From contig WLQA01000030.1 in the NCBI GenBank assembly GCA_009698515.1, positions 1 through 8,156 on the forward strand: a stretch of 8,156 nt of DNA, written 5' to 3'. The notes below the pieces were generated by a model. It was not told where the DNA came from and did no database searches. It saw only the letters and a program-made list of their open reading frames with translations. The number at the start of each line of letters is the position of its first letter. The first letter of the stretch is position 1. This DNA comes from Actinomycetota bacterium (lineage in GTDB: Bacteria; Actinomycetota; Actinomycetes; Nanopelagicales; Nanopelagicaceae). A program made the position numbers and the translations under genes. Positions 1 to 6,111 of the stretch are shown here, piece after piece.

Positions 1-915
1 ACCGGACCGCTGATTATTTTTGCCCAAACATTAGCTTTGCTATCGGCATTCTCGTTATTTGAAAAATTAATTCCGATTTTGCGAAGTACCAATATTGGAT
101 ACCGCCACTTTCTCTCTGCGATTACCGCCGTAATAACTGCAATCTCATTTGTAGTTCTACCGTTTTGGGCGGCTACCGTTGGAGCAGATTCACTTGTTAG
201 ATCAAATCAAGATCAAGTAATTCCCGCATTCATCACCGACTTGGCTAGTATCTCGGCAAAACCAAAGACATTAGTGATTAGAAAAAACAGCGAACAATTA
301 CAGTACTTCATAACTCGTGGTGGCGATTTACAAATTGGTGATCCAGATATGGCATCGACTACACCTGTTGAAGTTCATAAAGCTATTACCGAATTAGTCA
401 GCGGTGTCGGTGCAACTAGCAGCCAAGTGCTTGGATATTACGGCGTGCAATATGTGTTTATGAAAAATCCCGCAGATGCTGCTTTAGTTAGAACAGTTGA
501 TGGCATCGGTGGATTCACCAGATCATCTGCCACAAAGGATGGTGTGGTTTGGAAAGTTAATGGCGCTCACTCTCGCCTAACTCTGGTTGATAAATCTGGA
601 CAGTTCTTCTCTTTGGCATCTAATGACAAATCATCAAATGCTTATGCAGCCAAACCAGGCACAATTTTATTGGCGGAAAAATATGATGATGCTTGGAAAT
701 TATTGTTAGATGGTCGAATTGTTAAATTAACACAAAGCCAATTTGGCACTCCTGCATTTGTGATAGATAAGCCAGGGGAGTTGTCATTAGTTCATGATGG
801 CACTGCGCGACGCGGTTGGGTTTCATTGCAGTTAATTGCGGTGCTAACTCTTATCGTCTTAGCGCTACCTGCCGGACGTCGTCGCAAAGAGGTTCCATTG
901 GAGGAGTTAGTCTGA
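1..915 (+). CDS. C-terminal part of large membrane glycosyltransferase (GT2-like, actinobacterial), 5' truncated
   Basis: The frame is open from the first base, so the gene starts upstream; 304 residues are visible. I see hydrophobic segments at about residues 3-30 and 38-61, then a soluble, probably extracytoplasmic domain (about 62-270), and a last membrane helix (about 273-291) followed by a basic tail (GRRRKE). The C-terminal pattern (a 'YGVQYVF' strand, 'VVWKVNG', then 'ILLAEKYDDAWKLLLDG' before the final helix) resembles the C-terminus of the roughly 1000-residue actinobacterial family 2 glycosyltransferases encoded next to DUF5719 genes. The catalytic GT-A domain would lie outside the window, so the enzymatic role rests on family resemblance and context. 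It probably acts at the cytoplasmic membrane in envelope glycan assembly. Its TGA shares one base with the ATG of the next gene, which indicates a two-gene operon and coupled translation. The TTG at 37 is only an internal codon. Confidence 0.72.
   Translation, partial: TGPLIIFAQTLALLSAFSLFEKLIPILRSTNIGYRHFLSAITAVITAISFVVLPFWAATVGADSLVRSNQDQVIPAFITDLASISAKPKTLVIRKNSEQLQYFITRGGDLQIGDPDMASTTPVEVHKAITELVSGVGATSSQVLGYYGVQYVFMKNPADAALVRTVDGIGGFTRSSATKDGVVWKVNGAHSRLTLVDKSGQFFSLASNDKSSNAYAAKPGTILLAEKYDDAWKLLLDGRIVKLTQSQFGTPAFVIDKPGELSLVHDGTARRGWVSLQLIAVLTLIVLALPAGRRRKEVPLEELV
900..906 (+). promoter_or_regulatory. Strong Shine-Dalgarno GGAGGAG that fixes the DUF5719 start
   Basis: GGAGGAG lies 8 nt before the ATG at 915, inside the last codons of the glycosyltransferase gene. 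It decides the start: the same frame is open upstream to an alternative start codon near 816, but that would force a 99-nt overlap and put a hydrophilic stretch before the membrane anchor. Confidence 0.8.
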
Positions 916-2240
916 TGAGAAACCTATTTACAAATAAGAAATATAACTTGGTAGCGGTATTTCTTATATTTTTATTTTTAATCTCCTACCTTGCCCCAAC
1001 TCGCAATGAGCAGGTGAAAATAACTTACTCATACCCAGCCACTGTATGCCCAGCTATTTACAGCAAGGCATCTGCAATTGCAGCGCTGCCAAATTCAAAG
1101 ATCGGCCGCCGTTTAATTGAAGGAAAAAATAAGAAGTTTGTACCAGCAAATGCAAATGCGATCACACTTGGTTCAGCTGCCTTATTAGTTGAAGGATCTG
1201 CCGGAACCGCCTTAACTTTTGCAAACAATAATTGGAAAGCAGTTGTGCCTTGTTCAGTCAGCAATGGTGAACAATGGTTTGTTGGTGGTTCTGGAGCCCT
1301 TACAAGTAAATCTATTCTTTCAATTGTAAATAGTGGATTTAGCGAATCAACTGTAGATATTGAAATTTACACACCAACTGGTGCAGTTGAACCAAAGAGT
1401 GTGGCAATTGCAGCAAATTCAAGTAAGGCAATTTCGGTAGATACCTTAATTCCAGGTGAAGATTCAATTGTGATAGCAGTCAAAACTAAATCTGGTCGCG
1501 TTAGTTCATTTTTATTTGATGAGCGTAAAAAAGGTTTGCGATCACTTGGCGCAGATTTTGTTGCACCAGTTGCATCTGCAACTAAGTTGGTAACTATCCC
1601 GGCGATCTCAGATTTAAAGAGCAAGGCAACTGGGGTTTCTTCAGCGCACACCCTTCGCTTGCTAGTTCCTGGAAGTATCGATGCAAATATTGAAGTTTCG
1701 ATTAACTCAAATGATGGAAACTTTGTACCGGTTGGTTTATCGGAATTAAAGGTAAGTAGTCGTCGGGTAATTAATATCCCACTTACCTTTGCGCCAGAAA
1801 AACAAGCATTCTCCATAATTGTTAAATCAGATCAACCAATCTTGGGCTCTGTTCTTAGTGAATATACCTTTGGCAAAAGTAGTGAGATTGCGTGGGCAAC
1901 AGCTGCTGATGACTTGGAGAAGTTAACTTTGAACTTAACTGGATCAAAACCGTTGATTGCCTTCTCCGGCAAGAGCATTAATGTTTCAATTTCAGCAATT
2001 GGTACCAATGGCAAGAAATACAACAAGACTATTAAGGGCAATAACTTTGCAATTTGGCAGGCACCAATTGGTTTAAATCGAATTCAATTTATCTCTAAGA
2101 ATGCTGCTACGCAGGGTGGAATTATTTTGCATCCAGAAGGAAGTGGCATCGGAACTAGTTACATTCCACTCAATACCGGGGCGAATTTGGAAAGTGCATC
2201 GGAACCAATCTCTGATGCCGATGTAATTTCTCGGGGTTAA
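915..2240 (+). CDS. DUF5719 family membrane-anchored secreted protein
   Basis: 441 residues starting at ATG 915. The N-terminus is short and basic (MRNLFTNKKY), followed by one hydrophobic helix (about 11-27). No lipobox cysteine is seen, so this is probably an uncleaved signal anchor with the rest outside the membrane. The exported part is rich in Ser, Ala, Val and Ile and looks like repeated beta-sandwich material. Landmarks are 'TVCP' (Cys45), 'VVPC...EQWFVGG' (Cys113 to Gly125) and 'LRLLVPGSIDANIEV' (about 247-261), which match my memory of DUF5719. Cys45 and Cys113 are placed such that they could form a disulfide. The molecular function is unknown. Always lying behind the large glycosyltransferase suggests a partner role in envelope polysaccharide or glycoprotein synthesis (inference). 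It overlaps the upstream gene by one base, and its stop codon lies in a hairpin stem. Confidence 0.8.
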   Translation: MRNLFTNKKYNLVAVFLIFLFLISYLAPTRNEQVKITYSYPATVCPAIYSKASAIAALPNSKIGRRLIEGKNKKFVPANANAITLGSAALLVEGSAGTALTFANNNWKAVVPCSVSNGEQWFVGGSGALTSKSILSIVNSGFSESTVDIEIYTPTGAVEPKSVAIAANSSKAISVDTLIPGEDSIVIAVKTKSGRVSSFLFDERKKGLRSLGADFVAPVASATKLVTIPAISDLKSKATGVSSAHTLRLLVPGSIDANIEVSINSNDGNFVPVGLSELKVSSRRVINIPLTFAPEKQAFSIIVKSDQPILGSVLSEYTFGKSSEIAWATAADDLEKLTLNLTGSKPLIAFSGKSINVSISAIGTNGKKYNKTIKGNNFAIWQAPIGLNRIQFISKNAATQGGIILHPEGSGIGTSYIPLNTGANLESASEPISDADVISRG

Positions 2241-2258
2241 ATCCCAACTTTTTAACCC
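2234..2258 (+). terminator. Hairpin over the DUF5719 stop codon, possible terminator or transcript-end stabiliser
   Basis: GGGTTAAA (2234-2241) and TTTAACCC (2251-2258) form a perfect 8-bp stem with a 9-nt loop, and a G-T wobble can extend it by one pair. The TAA stop (2238-2240) lies in the left arm. No T-tract follows (TTCACCCG comes next), so it is not a classical intrinsic terminator. T-poor hairpin terminators are described in Actinobacteria. Because a separate promoter candidate follows at 2268, a transcript boundary here is reasonable. The nearly symmetric arms mean it could also be a protein-binding site. Confidence 0.4.
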
Positions 2259-2267
2259 TTCACCCGT

Positions 2268-2273
2268 TAATCT
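2268..2273 (+). promoter_or_regulatory. -10 element TAATCT for a probable leaderless DUF3499 transcript
   Basis: TAATCT fits the actinobacterial -10 pattern TAnnnT. It is followed by exactly six bases (CTTGAT) and then the ATG at 2280, so transcription would begin at or next to the start codon. No clear -35 is visible about 17 nt upstream. No Shine-Dalgarno lies in front of the ATG, which supports a leaderless start. Confidence 0.45.
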
Positions 2274-2279
2274 CTTGAT

Positions 2280-2630
2280 ATGAGAAAGATGTCTGGTCGT
2301 ACCTGCTCGAGGGCGAGCTGTACTAATGCTGCGATCAAAACTCTGACCTATGTTTATTCAGATTCAACTGCAGTCTTAGGACCACTTGCAACTTACGCCG
2401 AGCCACACAATTACGATCTATGTGCATCACATAGCGAACGTTTAACTGTGCCAGTTGGCTGGAATGTAATTAAGCAAGAACCAACTTTGGAACAAGTTGG
2501 ACCATCTGATGATGATCTAATGGCAATTGCTAATGCAGTTCGGGAAGTTGCCAACTCAGATTTAAACAGAGCGAGCATGCCACCAGAGCTTGGTCGCCGT
2601 GGGCACCTACGGGCCTTGCCTTCAAATTAA
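2280..2630 (+). CDS. DUF3499 family small Cys/His-rich protein
   Basis: 116 residues. The block 'TLTYVYSDSTAVLGPLATYAEPHNYDLC' (about 21-48) is the hallmark of DUF3499, a small actinobacterial family found beside manB and whiB-type genes. Cys9, Cys14, Cys48 and His51 (C-x4-C ... C-x2-H), with His43 nearby, look like a zinc or other metal site; this is inferred from spacing only. The C-terminal third (about 66-116) is acidic, then basic, and low in hydrophobics, probably flexible. No signal peptide or membrane helix is seen, so it is cytoplasmic. Function is unknown. I start it at ATG 2280 because of the -10 element six bases upstream. An in-frame ATG at 2289 would leave GAGAAAG directly against the codon, too close for a ribosome site, and would lose only three residues. 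Confidence 0.85.
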   Translation: MRKMSGRTCSRASCTNAAIKTLTYVYSDSTAVLGPLATYAEPHNYDLCASHSERLTVPVGWNVIKQEPTLEQVGPSDDDLMAIANAVREVANSDLNRASMPPELGRRGHLRALPSN

Positions 2631-2650
2631 TTTATTTTGCAATTCTAAAT

Positions 2651-2656
2651 TAAGAT
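2651..2656 (+). promoter_or_regulatory. -10 element TAAGAT for a probable leaderless manB transcript
   Basis: TAAGAT (TAnnnT pattern) is followed by six bases (ACTGCT) and the GTG start at 2663, the same geometry as at the DUF3499 gene. The 32-nt spacer after the DUF3499 stop is very AT-rich and has no Shine-Dalgarno. No convincing -35 hexamer is visible at the standard distance. Confidence 0.5.
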
Positions 2657-2662
2657 ACTGCT

Positions 2663-4033
2663 GTGTCAGCAAAAAATGATTTATCTAAAATTATTAAAGC
2701 TTACGATATTCGTGGTTTAGTAGAAAAAGAGATTACCCCTGACTTTGCATTTGCAGTTGGCGTAGCTTTTGCTAAATTTTTAGAGATCGAACGCGAACCG
2801 GCAACCATAGTGGTCGGTGAAGATATGCGCCCATCATCACCATTACTGGCAGATGCATTTAGCGATGGTGCCAACAGTCAAGGCATGGATGTAATTCGAA
2901 TTGGTTTAGCATCAACTGACATGTTGTACTTTGCATCGGGCAAATTGAATTTACCGGGCATTATGTTTACCGCAAGTCATAATCCTGCTCAATACAACGG
3001 TATGAAGCTATGTAAATCTGGTGCAATTCCAATTGGCCAGGAATCAGGTCTTCTTCAAATTCGAAACTTTATTGAAAATGGTTCACCAATTTCTAATCGT
3101 CCAGTTGGTAAATCTAAGGAGCAGGATTTATTAACTGAGTATGTAGATTATTTAATAACCAGATTTCCTGAAGGAACATTTGCTAAACGTAAATTAAAGG
3201 TAGTAATAGATGCTGGAAATGGCATGGCCGGATTTACTGCACCAGCGGTAATGGCAAAGCTAAAGGTTGATTTAATTCCAATGTACTTTGAGTTAGATGG
3301 CACCTTCCCAAACCATGAGGCAAATCCAATTGAGCCAGCAAATTTAGTGGCACTTCAAAAGCGGGTAAAAAAAGAGGGTGCAGATATCGGTTTAGCATTT
3401 GATGGCGATGCTGATCGCTGTTTTTTAATTGATGAAACCGGTGCTTTAGTAAATCCATCTGCATTAACTGGGTTGGTAGCAGTTCGCGAGCTAATGGAAA
3501 AACCTGGTTCCACCATTATTTACAATCTAATTTCATCTAAAGCGGTGCCAGAGGTAATTACCGAAAATGGCGGTACACCACTTCGCTCTCGAGTTGGCCA
3601 CTCATATATCAAGAAGTTAATGGCTGAATCTGGCGCAATTTTTGGTGGTGAACACAGCGGACATTTTTACTTTGCAGATTTCTGGCGCGCAGATTCTGGC
3701 ATGCTCGCTGCACTTTATGCACTTGCGGAATTAATGGCGGTTAAACAACCATTATCCAAATTGCTAAAACCCTACAATCGTTATTTTTCTAGCGGAGAAG
3801 TAAATAGTGAAGTAAAAGATCTGCCGGCTGCTATTGCCAAAGTTCGCAGTGTTTATGAATCGCAATGTGAAGTAGATGAGTTAGATGGCCTAACCTTCAC
3901 TACAGATACCTGGTGGTTTAACCTGCGGCCTTCAAATACTGAACCATTACTTCGGTTAAATGTTGAGGCAGATACCGAAGCGCAGATGAAAAAGATTCGC
4001 GATGCAGTACTTGCCGTAATTAAGAGTCGATAA
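2663..4033 (+). CDS. manB: Phosphomannomutase/phosphoglucomutase (alpha-D-phosphohexomutase)
   Basis: 456 residues, the usual length for a bacterial PMM/PGM. It interconverts hexose 6-phosphate and hexose 1-phosphate through a phosphoserine enzyme, feeding GDP-mannose or UDP-glucose and so cell-envelope glycans. All four family sites are present: the phosphoserine loop TASHNP with Ser105, the Mg-binding DGDADR (Asp247, Asp249, Asp251), the sugar-binding GGEHSGH (328-334), and the phosphate-binding RPSNTEP (422-428) in the C-terminal domain. The N-terminus 'IIKAYDIRGLV' is typical of actinobacterial ManB and supports the GTG start at 2663. No ribosome site is seen, and a -10 element six bases upstream suggests a leaderless message. 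The sequence does not settle whether mannose or glucose phosphate is preferred; manB is used by synteny with the mycobacterial locus. The isomerase genes (SIS-domain protein, manA) that follow in mycobacteria are not here. Confidence 0.93.
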   Translation: MSAKNDLSKIIKAYDIRGLVEKEITPDFAFAVGVAFAKFLEIEREPATIVVGEDMRPSSPLLADAFSDGANSQGMDVIRIGLASTDMLYFASGKLNLPGIMFTASHNPAQYNGMKLCKSGAIPIGQESGLLQIRNFIENGSPISNRPVGKSKEQDLLTEYVDYLITRFPEGTFAKRKLKVVIDAGNGMAGFTAPAVMAKLKVDLIPMYFELDGTFPNHEANPIEPANLVALQKRVKKEGADIGLAFDGDADRCFLIDETGALVNPSALTGLVAVRELMEKPGSTIIYNLISSKAVPEVITENGGTPLRSRVGHSYIKKLMAESGAIFGGEHSGHFYFADFWRADSGMLAALYALAELMAVKQPLSKLLKPYNRYFSSGEVNSEVKDLPAAIAKVRSVYESQCEVDELDGLTFTTDTWWFNLRPSNTEPLLRLNVEADTEAQMKKIRDAVLAVIKSR

Positions 4034-4095
4034 ACCTCGCCAGTTCAGGGTATCTTTGCCCTCTAGTTACCAACATAGTGAGCCCACTAGCCTCG

Positions 4096-4128
4096 GTAAA
4101 AGATTGCGTAAAACTAAAGAGCTTTTAC
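4096..4128 (+). repeat. Cluster of three GTAAAA motifs (two direct, one inverted)
   Basis: GTAAAAG at 4096-4102, GTAAAA at 4108-4113 (12-bp period) and CTTTTAC, the reverse complement of GTAAAAG, at 4122-4128. The first and third copies form a 7-bp inverted repeat with a 19-nt loop; the second and third form a 6-bp stem with a 9-nt loop. The cluster ends 11 bases before the ahcY ribosome site. It could be an operator or alternative RNA hairpins. In an AT-rich genome chance cannot be excluded. Confidence 0.4.
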
Positions 4129-4139
4129 TTAACCTAAAT

Positions 4140-4144
4140 AGGAG
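4140..4144 (+). promoter_or_regulatory. Shine-Dalgarno AGGAG of ahcY
   Basis: AGGAG lies 5 nt before the ATG at 4150. It is the clearest ribosome site in the right half of the window and contrasts with the two presumably leaderless genes upstream and the weak sites of mtrA and mtrB. Confidence 0.8.
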
Positions 4145-4149
4145 CGAAA

Positions 4150-5427
4150 ATGAGCACCACTACTGCTGTAAAACATGATGTAGCAAATATTGCACTTGCC
4201 GCTGAAGGTAAGAAGCGCATTGAATGGGCTGGCCGTAACATGCCAGTGCTTGCGCAAATTAAAGAGCGCTTTGCTAAAGAAAAACCATTTGCTGGAATTC
4301 GAATTTCTGCATGTATGCACGTAACAACTGAAACTGCAAACCTAATGTTGGCATTAAAAGCTGGCGGAGCAGATTTAGCATTGTGTGCATCAAACCCACT
4401 TTCAACTCAAGATGACACTGCTGCGGCACTTGTTCAAGAGTATGGAATTTCCGTATTTGCTCGTAACGCAGTTGACCGCGATGGTTATTACAAACATTTA
4501 AATGCTGCACTAGATATCAAGCCACAATTTGTATTTGATGATGGTTGCGACTTGGTGAATGTGCTTCATACTGAACGTAAAGAGTTATTAGATGGAATTA
4601 TTGCTGGTTGTGAAGAAACAACAACTGGTGTTATTCGCTTAAGCCAAATGGCAAAAGATGGTGCACTGAAGTTTCCTATGATCGCGGTAAATGACACCGA
4701 CACAAAGCACATGTTTGATAACCGTTACGGAACTGGTCAATCAACATTTGATGCGGTATTTCGTGCCACAAACACCTTAATTGCCGGCAAGATTGTTGTA
4801 GTTGCTGGATTTGGTTACTGCGGTAAAGGTGTTGCAGAGCGCGCAAAGGGATTAGGCGCAGAAGTTATTGTTACTGAGATCGATCCAACTAAAGCGCTAG
4901 ATGCCATGATGCAAGGATTCCGCGTAATGCCAATGACAAAGGCAGCTGCAATTGGCGATGTCTTTATTACAGTTACTGGTAACCGTGATGTGCTTCGCGA
5001 TGAACATTTCAAACAAATGAAGGATGGCGCAATATTGGCTAACTCCGGTCACTTTGATATTGAAATTGATGTGGCTTGGTTAGAAAAGAATGCCAAGCAA
5101 AAAAATGCCAAGATGCGTCATCAAACAGATGAGTATGTAATGGCAGATGGCCGTCGTATTTTGTTAATTGCTGAAGGTCGCCTAGCCAATCTAGGTGCAG
5201 CTGAAGGTCACCCAGCATCTGTTATGGATATGTCATTTTCTGATCAAGCATTAACCGCTGAATGGTTATTAAAGGTTGGTAAATCACTTGCTGCAGGATT
5301 ACATAATGTGCCAACAGAGATTGATAAGAATGTGGCCACATTAAAACTTGCCAGCATGGGCGCTGAATTAGATGTACTAACTCCAGCACAAGAGCTTTAC
5401 TTAAACTCTTGGGAACACGGGTCATAA
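4150..5427 (+). CDS. ahcY: Adenosylhomocysteinase, short archaeal/cyanobacterial-type
   Basis: 425 residues. It hydrolyses S-adenosylhomocysteine to adenosine and homocysteine, using bound NAD, and so relieves inhibition of methyltransferases. Catalytic residues are conserved at almost the same numbers as in the human enzyme: His57, Asp131, Glu156, Asn181, Lys186, Asp190, His301 and His354. The NAD site is 'GFGYCGKG' (220-227) with acidic Glu243 at the end of the next strand. Clade-marking details differ from the usual actinobacterial SahH: 'SNPLSTQDD' (81-89), 'GYCGKG', 'SGHFD', 'GHPASVMDMSF', no insert of about 40 residues between the DDG and EETTTG motifs, and a C-terminus ending in 'YLNSWEHGS' with no PDHYRY tail. 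That tail supplies the Lys and Tyr which reach into the neighbouring subunit's NAD site in long forms. The stop lies 1 nt before mtrA, so the two are probably cotranscribed. S-inosylhomocysteine as substrate, known in a methanogen homologue, is a remote alternative. Confidence 0.95.
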   Translation: MSTTTAVKHDVANIALAAEGKKRIEWAGRNMPVLAQIKERFAKEKPFAGIRISACMHVTTETANLMLALKAGGADLALCASNPLSTQDDTAAALVQEYGISVFARNAVDRDGYYKHLNAALDIKPQFVFDDGCDLVNVLHTERKELLDGIIAGCEETTTGVIRLSQMAKDGALKFPMIAVNDTDTKHMFDNRYGTGQSTFDAVFRATNTLIAGKIVVVAGFGYCGKGVAERAKGLGAEVIVTEIDPTKALDAMMQGFRVMPMTKAAAIGDVFITVTGNRDVLRDEHFKQMKDGAILANSGHFDIEIDVAWLEKNAKQKNAKMRHQTDEYVMADGRRILLIAEGRLANLGAAEGHPASVMDMSFSDQALTAEWLLKVGKSLAAGLHNVPTEIDKNVATLKLASMGAELDVLTPAQELYLNSWEHGS

Positions 5428-5428
5428 C

Positions 5429-6103
5429 ATGCCATTAGTCATGGTCGTCGATGACGATCAAGACTTAGCTGAAATGCTCAGCATCGTGTTAAACGGTGCT
5501 GGCATGGAGGTTGATTTAGTTAATCGTGGCGATGAAGTTATTGAGATTTTTACCGCAAACCCACCAGATTTAGTTTTACTTGATGTGATGTTGCCAGGAA
5601 TCGATGGCATTGAAGTTTGTAAATTAATCCGTGAAAAATCTATGGTGCCAATCGTTATGTTGACTGCAAAAGGTGACACCCAAGATGTGGTGCTCGGACT
5701 TGAAGCAGGCGCTGATGATTACATGGTTAAACCATTTAAACCACAAGAGTTAATCGCCCGAATTAATACCAGATTGCGCCGCGTTACCAAAGTGGGTACT
5801 TTAAAAATTGGTGACATAACCATTGATCAAATGGAACACACTATTTCTCGAAATGATAAACAAATTCCTCTTACTCGGTTGGAGTTTGATCTATTAGTTG
5901 CACTAGCGAAAGAGCCAGGACGAGTATTTACGCGCGAAGCTCTTCTAAGTGAAGTGTGGGGATATCAGCACGCAGCGGATACTCGATTAGTAAATGTGCA
6001 TGTGCAGCGCTTGCGCTCAAAGGTAGAAGCTGATGCAGAAAATCCAGAGTTAGTGTTAACAGTTCGTGGCGTTGGTTATAAAGCAGGACCGGCTAGAGAT
6101 TAA
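5429..6103 (+). CDS. mtrA: Two-component response regulator MtrA (OmpR/PhoB family)
   Basis: 224 residues, the normal length. The receiver domain (about 1-115) has the acidic pair Asp8/Asp9, the phosphoacceptor Asp52 in 'LLDVMLPG', the switch Thr79 and Lys101 in 'MVKPF'. The winged-helix DNA-binding domain (about 123-218) carries 'LTRLEFDLL', 'VFTREALLSEVWG', the recognition-helix region 'DTRLVNVHVQRLRSKVE' and the wing 'LTVRGVGYK'. In Actinobacteria MtrA is a conserved, often essential regulator of cell-wall hydrolase, division and osmotic-response genes. Orthology rests on these motifs plus its position between ahcY and mtrB. ATG 5429 lies one base after the ahcY stop with no strong ribosome site, so translation probably depends on coupling with ahcY. 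In M. tuberculosis a tmk gene separates sahH from mtrA; it is absent here. Confidence 0.95.
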   Translation: MPLVMVVDDDQDLAEMLSIVLNGAGMEVDLVNRGDEVIEIFTANPPDLVLLDVMLPGIDGIEVCKLIREKSMVPIVMLTAKGDTQDVVLGLEAGADDYMVKPFKPQELIARINTRLRRVTKVGTLKIGDITIDQMEHTISRNDKQIPLTRLEFDLLVALAKEPGRVFTREALLSEVWGYQHAADTRLVNVHVQRLRSKVEADAENPELVLTVRGVGYKAGPARD

Positions 6104-6111
6104 ATCTTAAA

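Larger units (their letters stand above)
4034..4149 (+). promoter_or_regulatory. Leader/promoter region of the ahcY-mtrA-mtrB cluster
   Basis: This is the longest non-coding stretch in the window (116 nt). TATCTT (4051-4056) fits TAnnnT and would give a start near 4063 and a leader of about 87 nt. In that leader CTAGT (4063-4067) can pair with ACTAG (4086-4090), or alternatively TAGTG (4076-4080) with CACTA (4085-4089); the two pairings exclude each other. Closer to the gene are three copies of GTAAAA within 33 bp (see separate entry). I do not see the conserved core of the SAH riboswitch. AGGG (4047-4050)/CCCT (4059-4062) gives only a 4-bp stem and no T-tract, so no terminator for manB is evident. 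Confidence 0.35.

Noticed and set aside
816..914. Upstream extension of the DUF5719 frame
   Set aside because: It would overlap the glycosyltransferase by 100 nt, and GGAGGAG lies 8 nt before the ATG at 915, directly ahead of the membrane anchor.
1058..1816. Minus-strand frames inside the DUF5719 gene
   Set aside because: No family resemblance, no ribosome sites, and they lie fully opposite a well-supported gene; typical antisense shadows.
4047..4062. AGGG/CCCT stem as manB terminator
   Set aside because: Only 4 bp with an 8-nt loop and no T-tract, too weak to call.
4034..4149. SAH riboswitch before ahcY
   Set aside because: The AGGAGCG string near 4140 recalls part of the SAH riboswitch core, but it is the ribosome site next to the ATG; the paired P1 arms and other conserved core segments are not visible.
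4274..5425. Minus-strand frames inside ahcY
   Set aside because: They are antisense to a gene with all catalytic motifs intact and have low-complexity, unfamiliar products.
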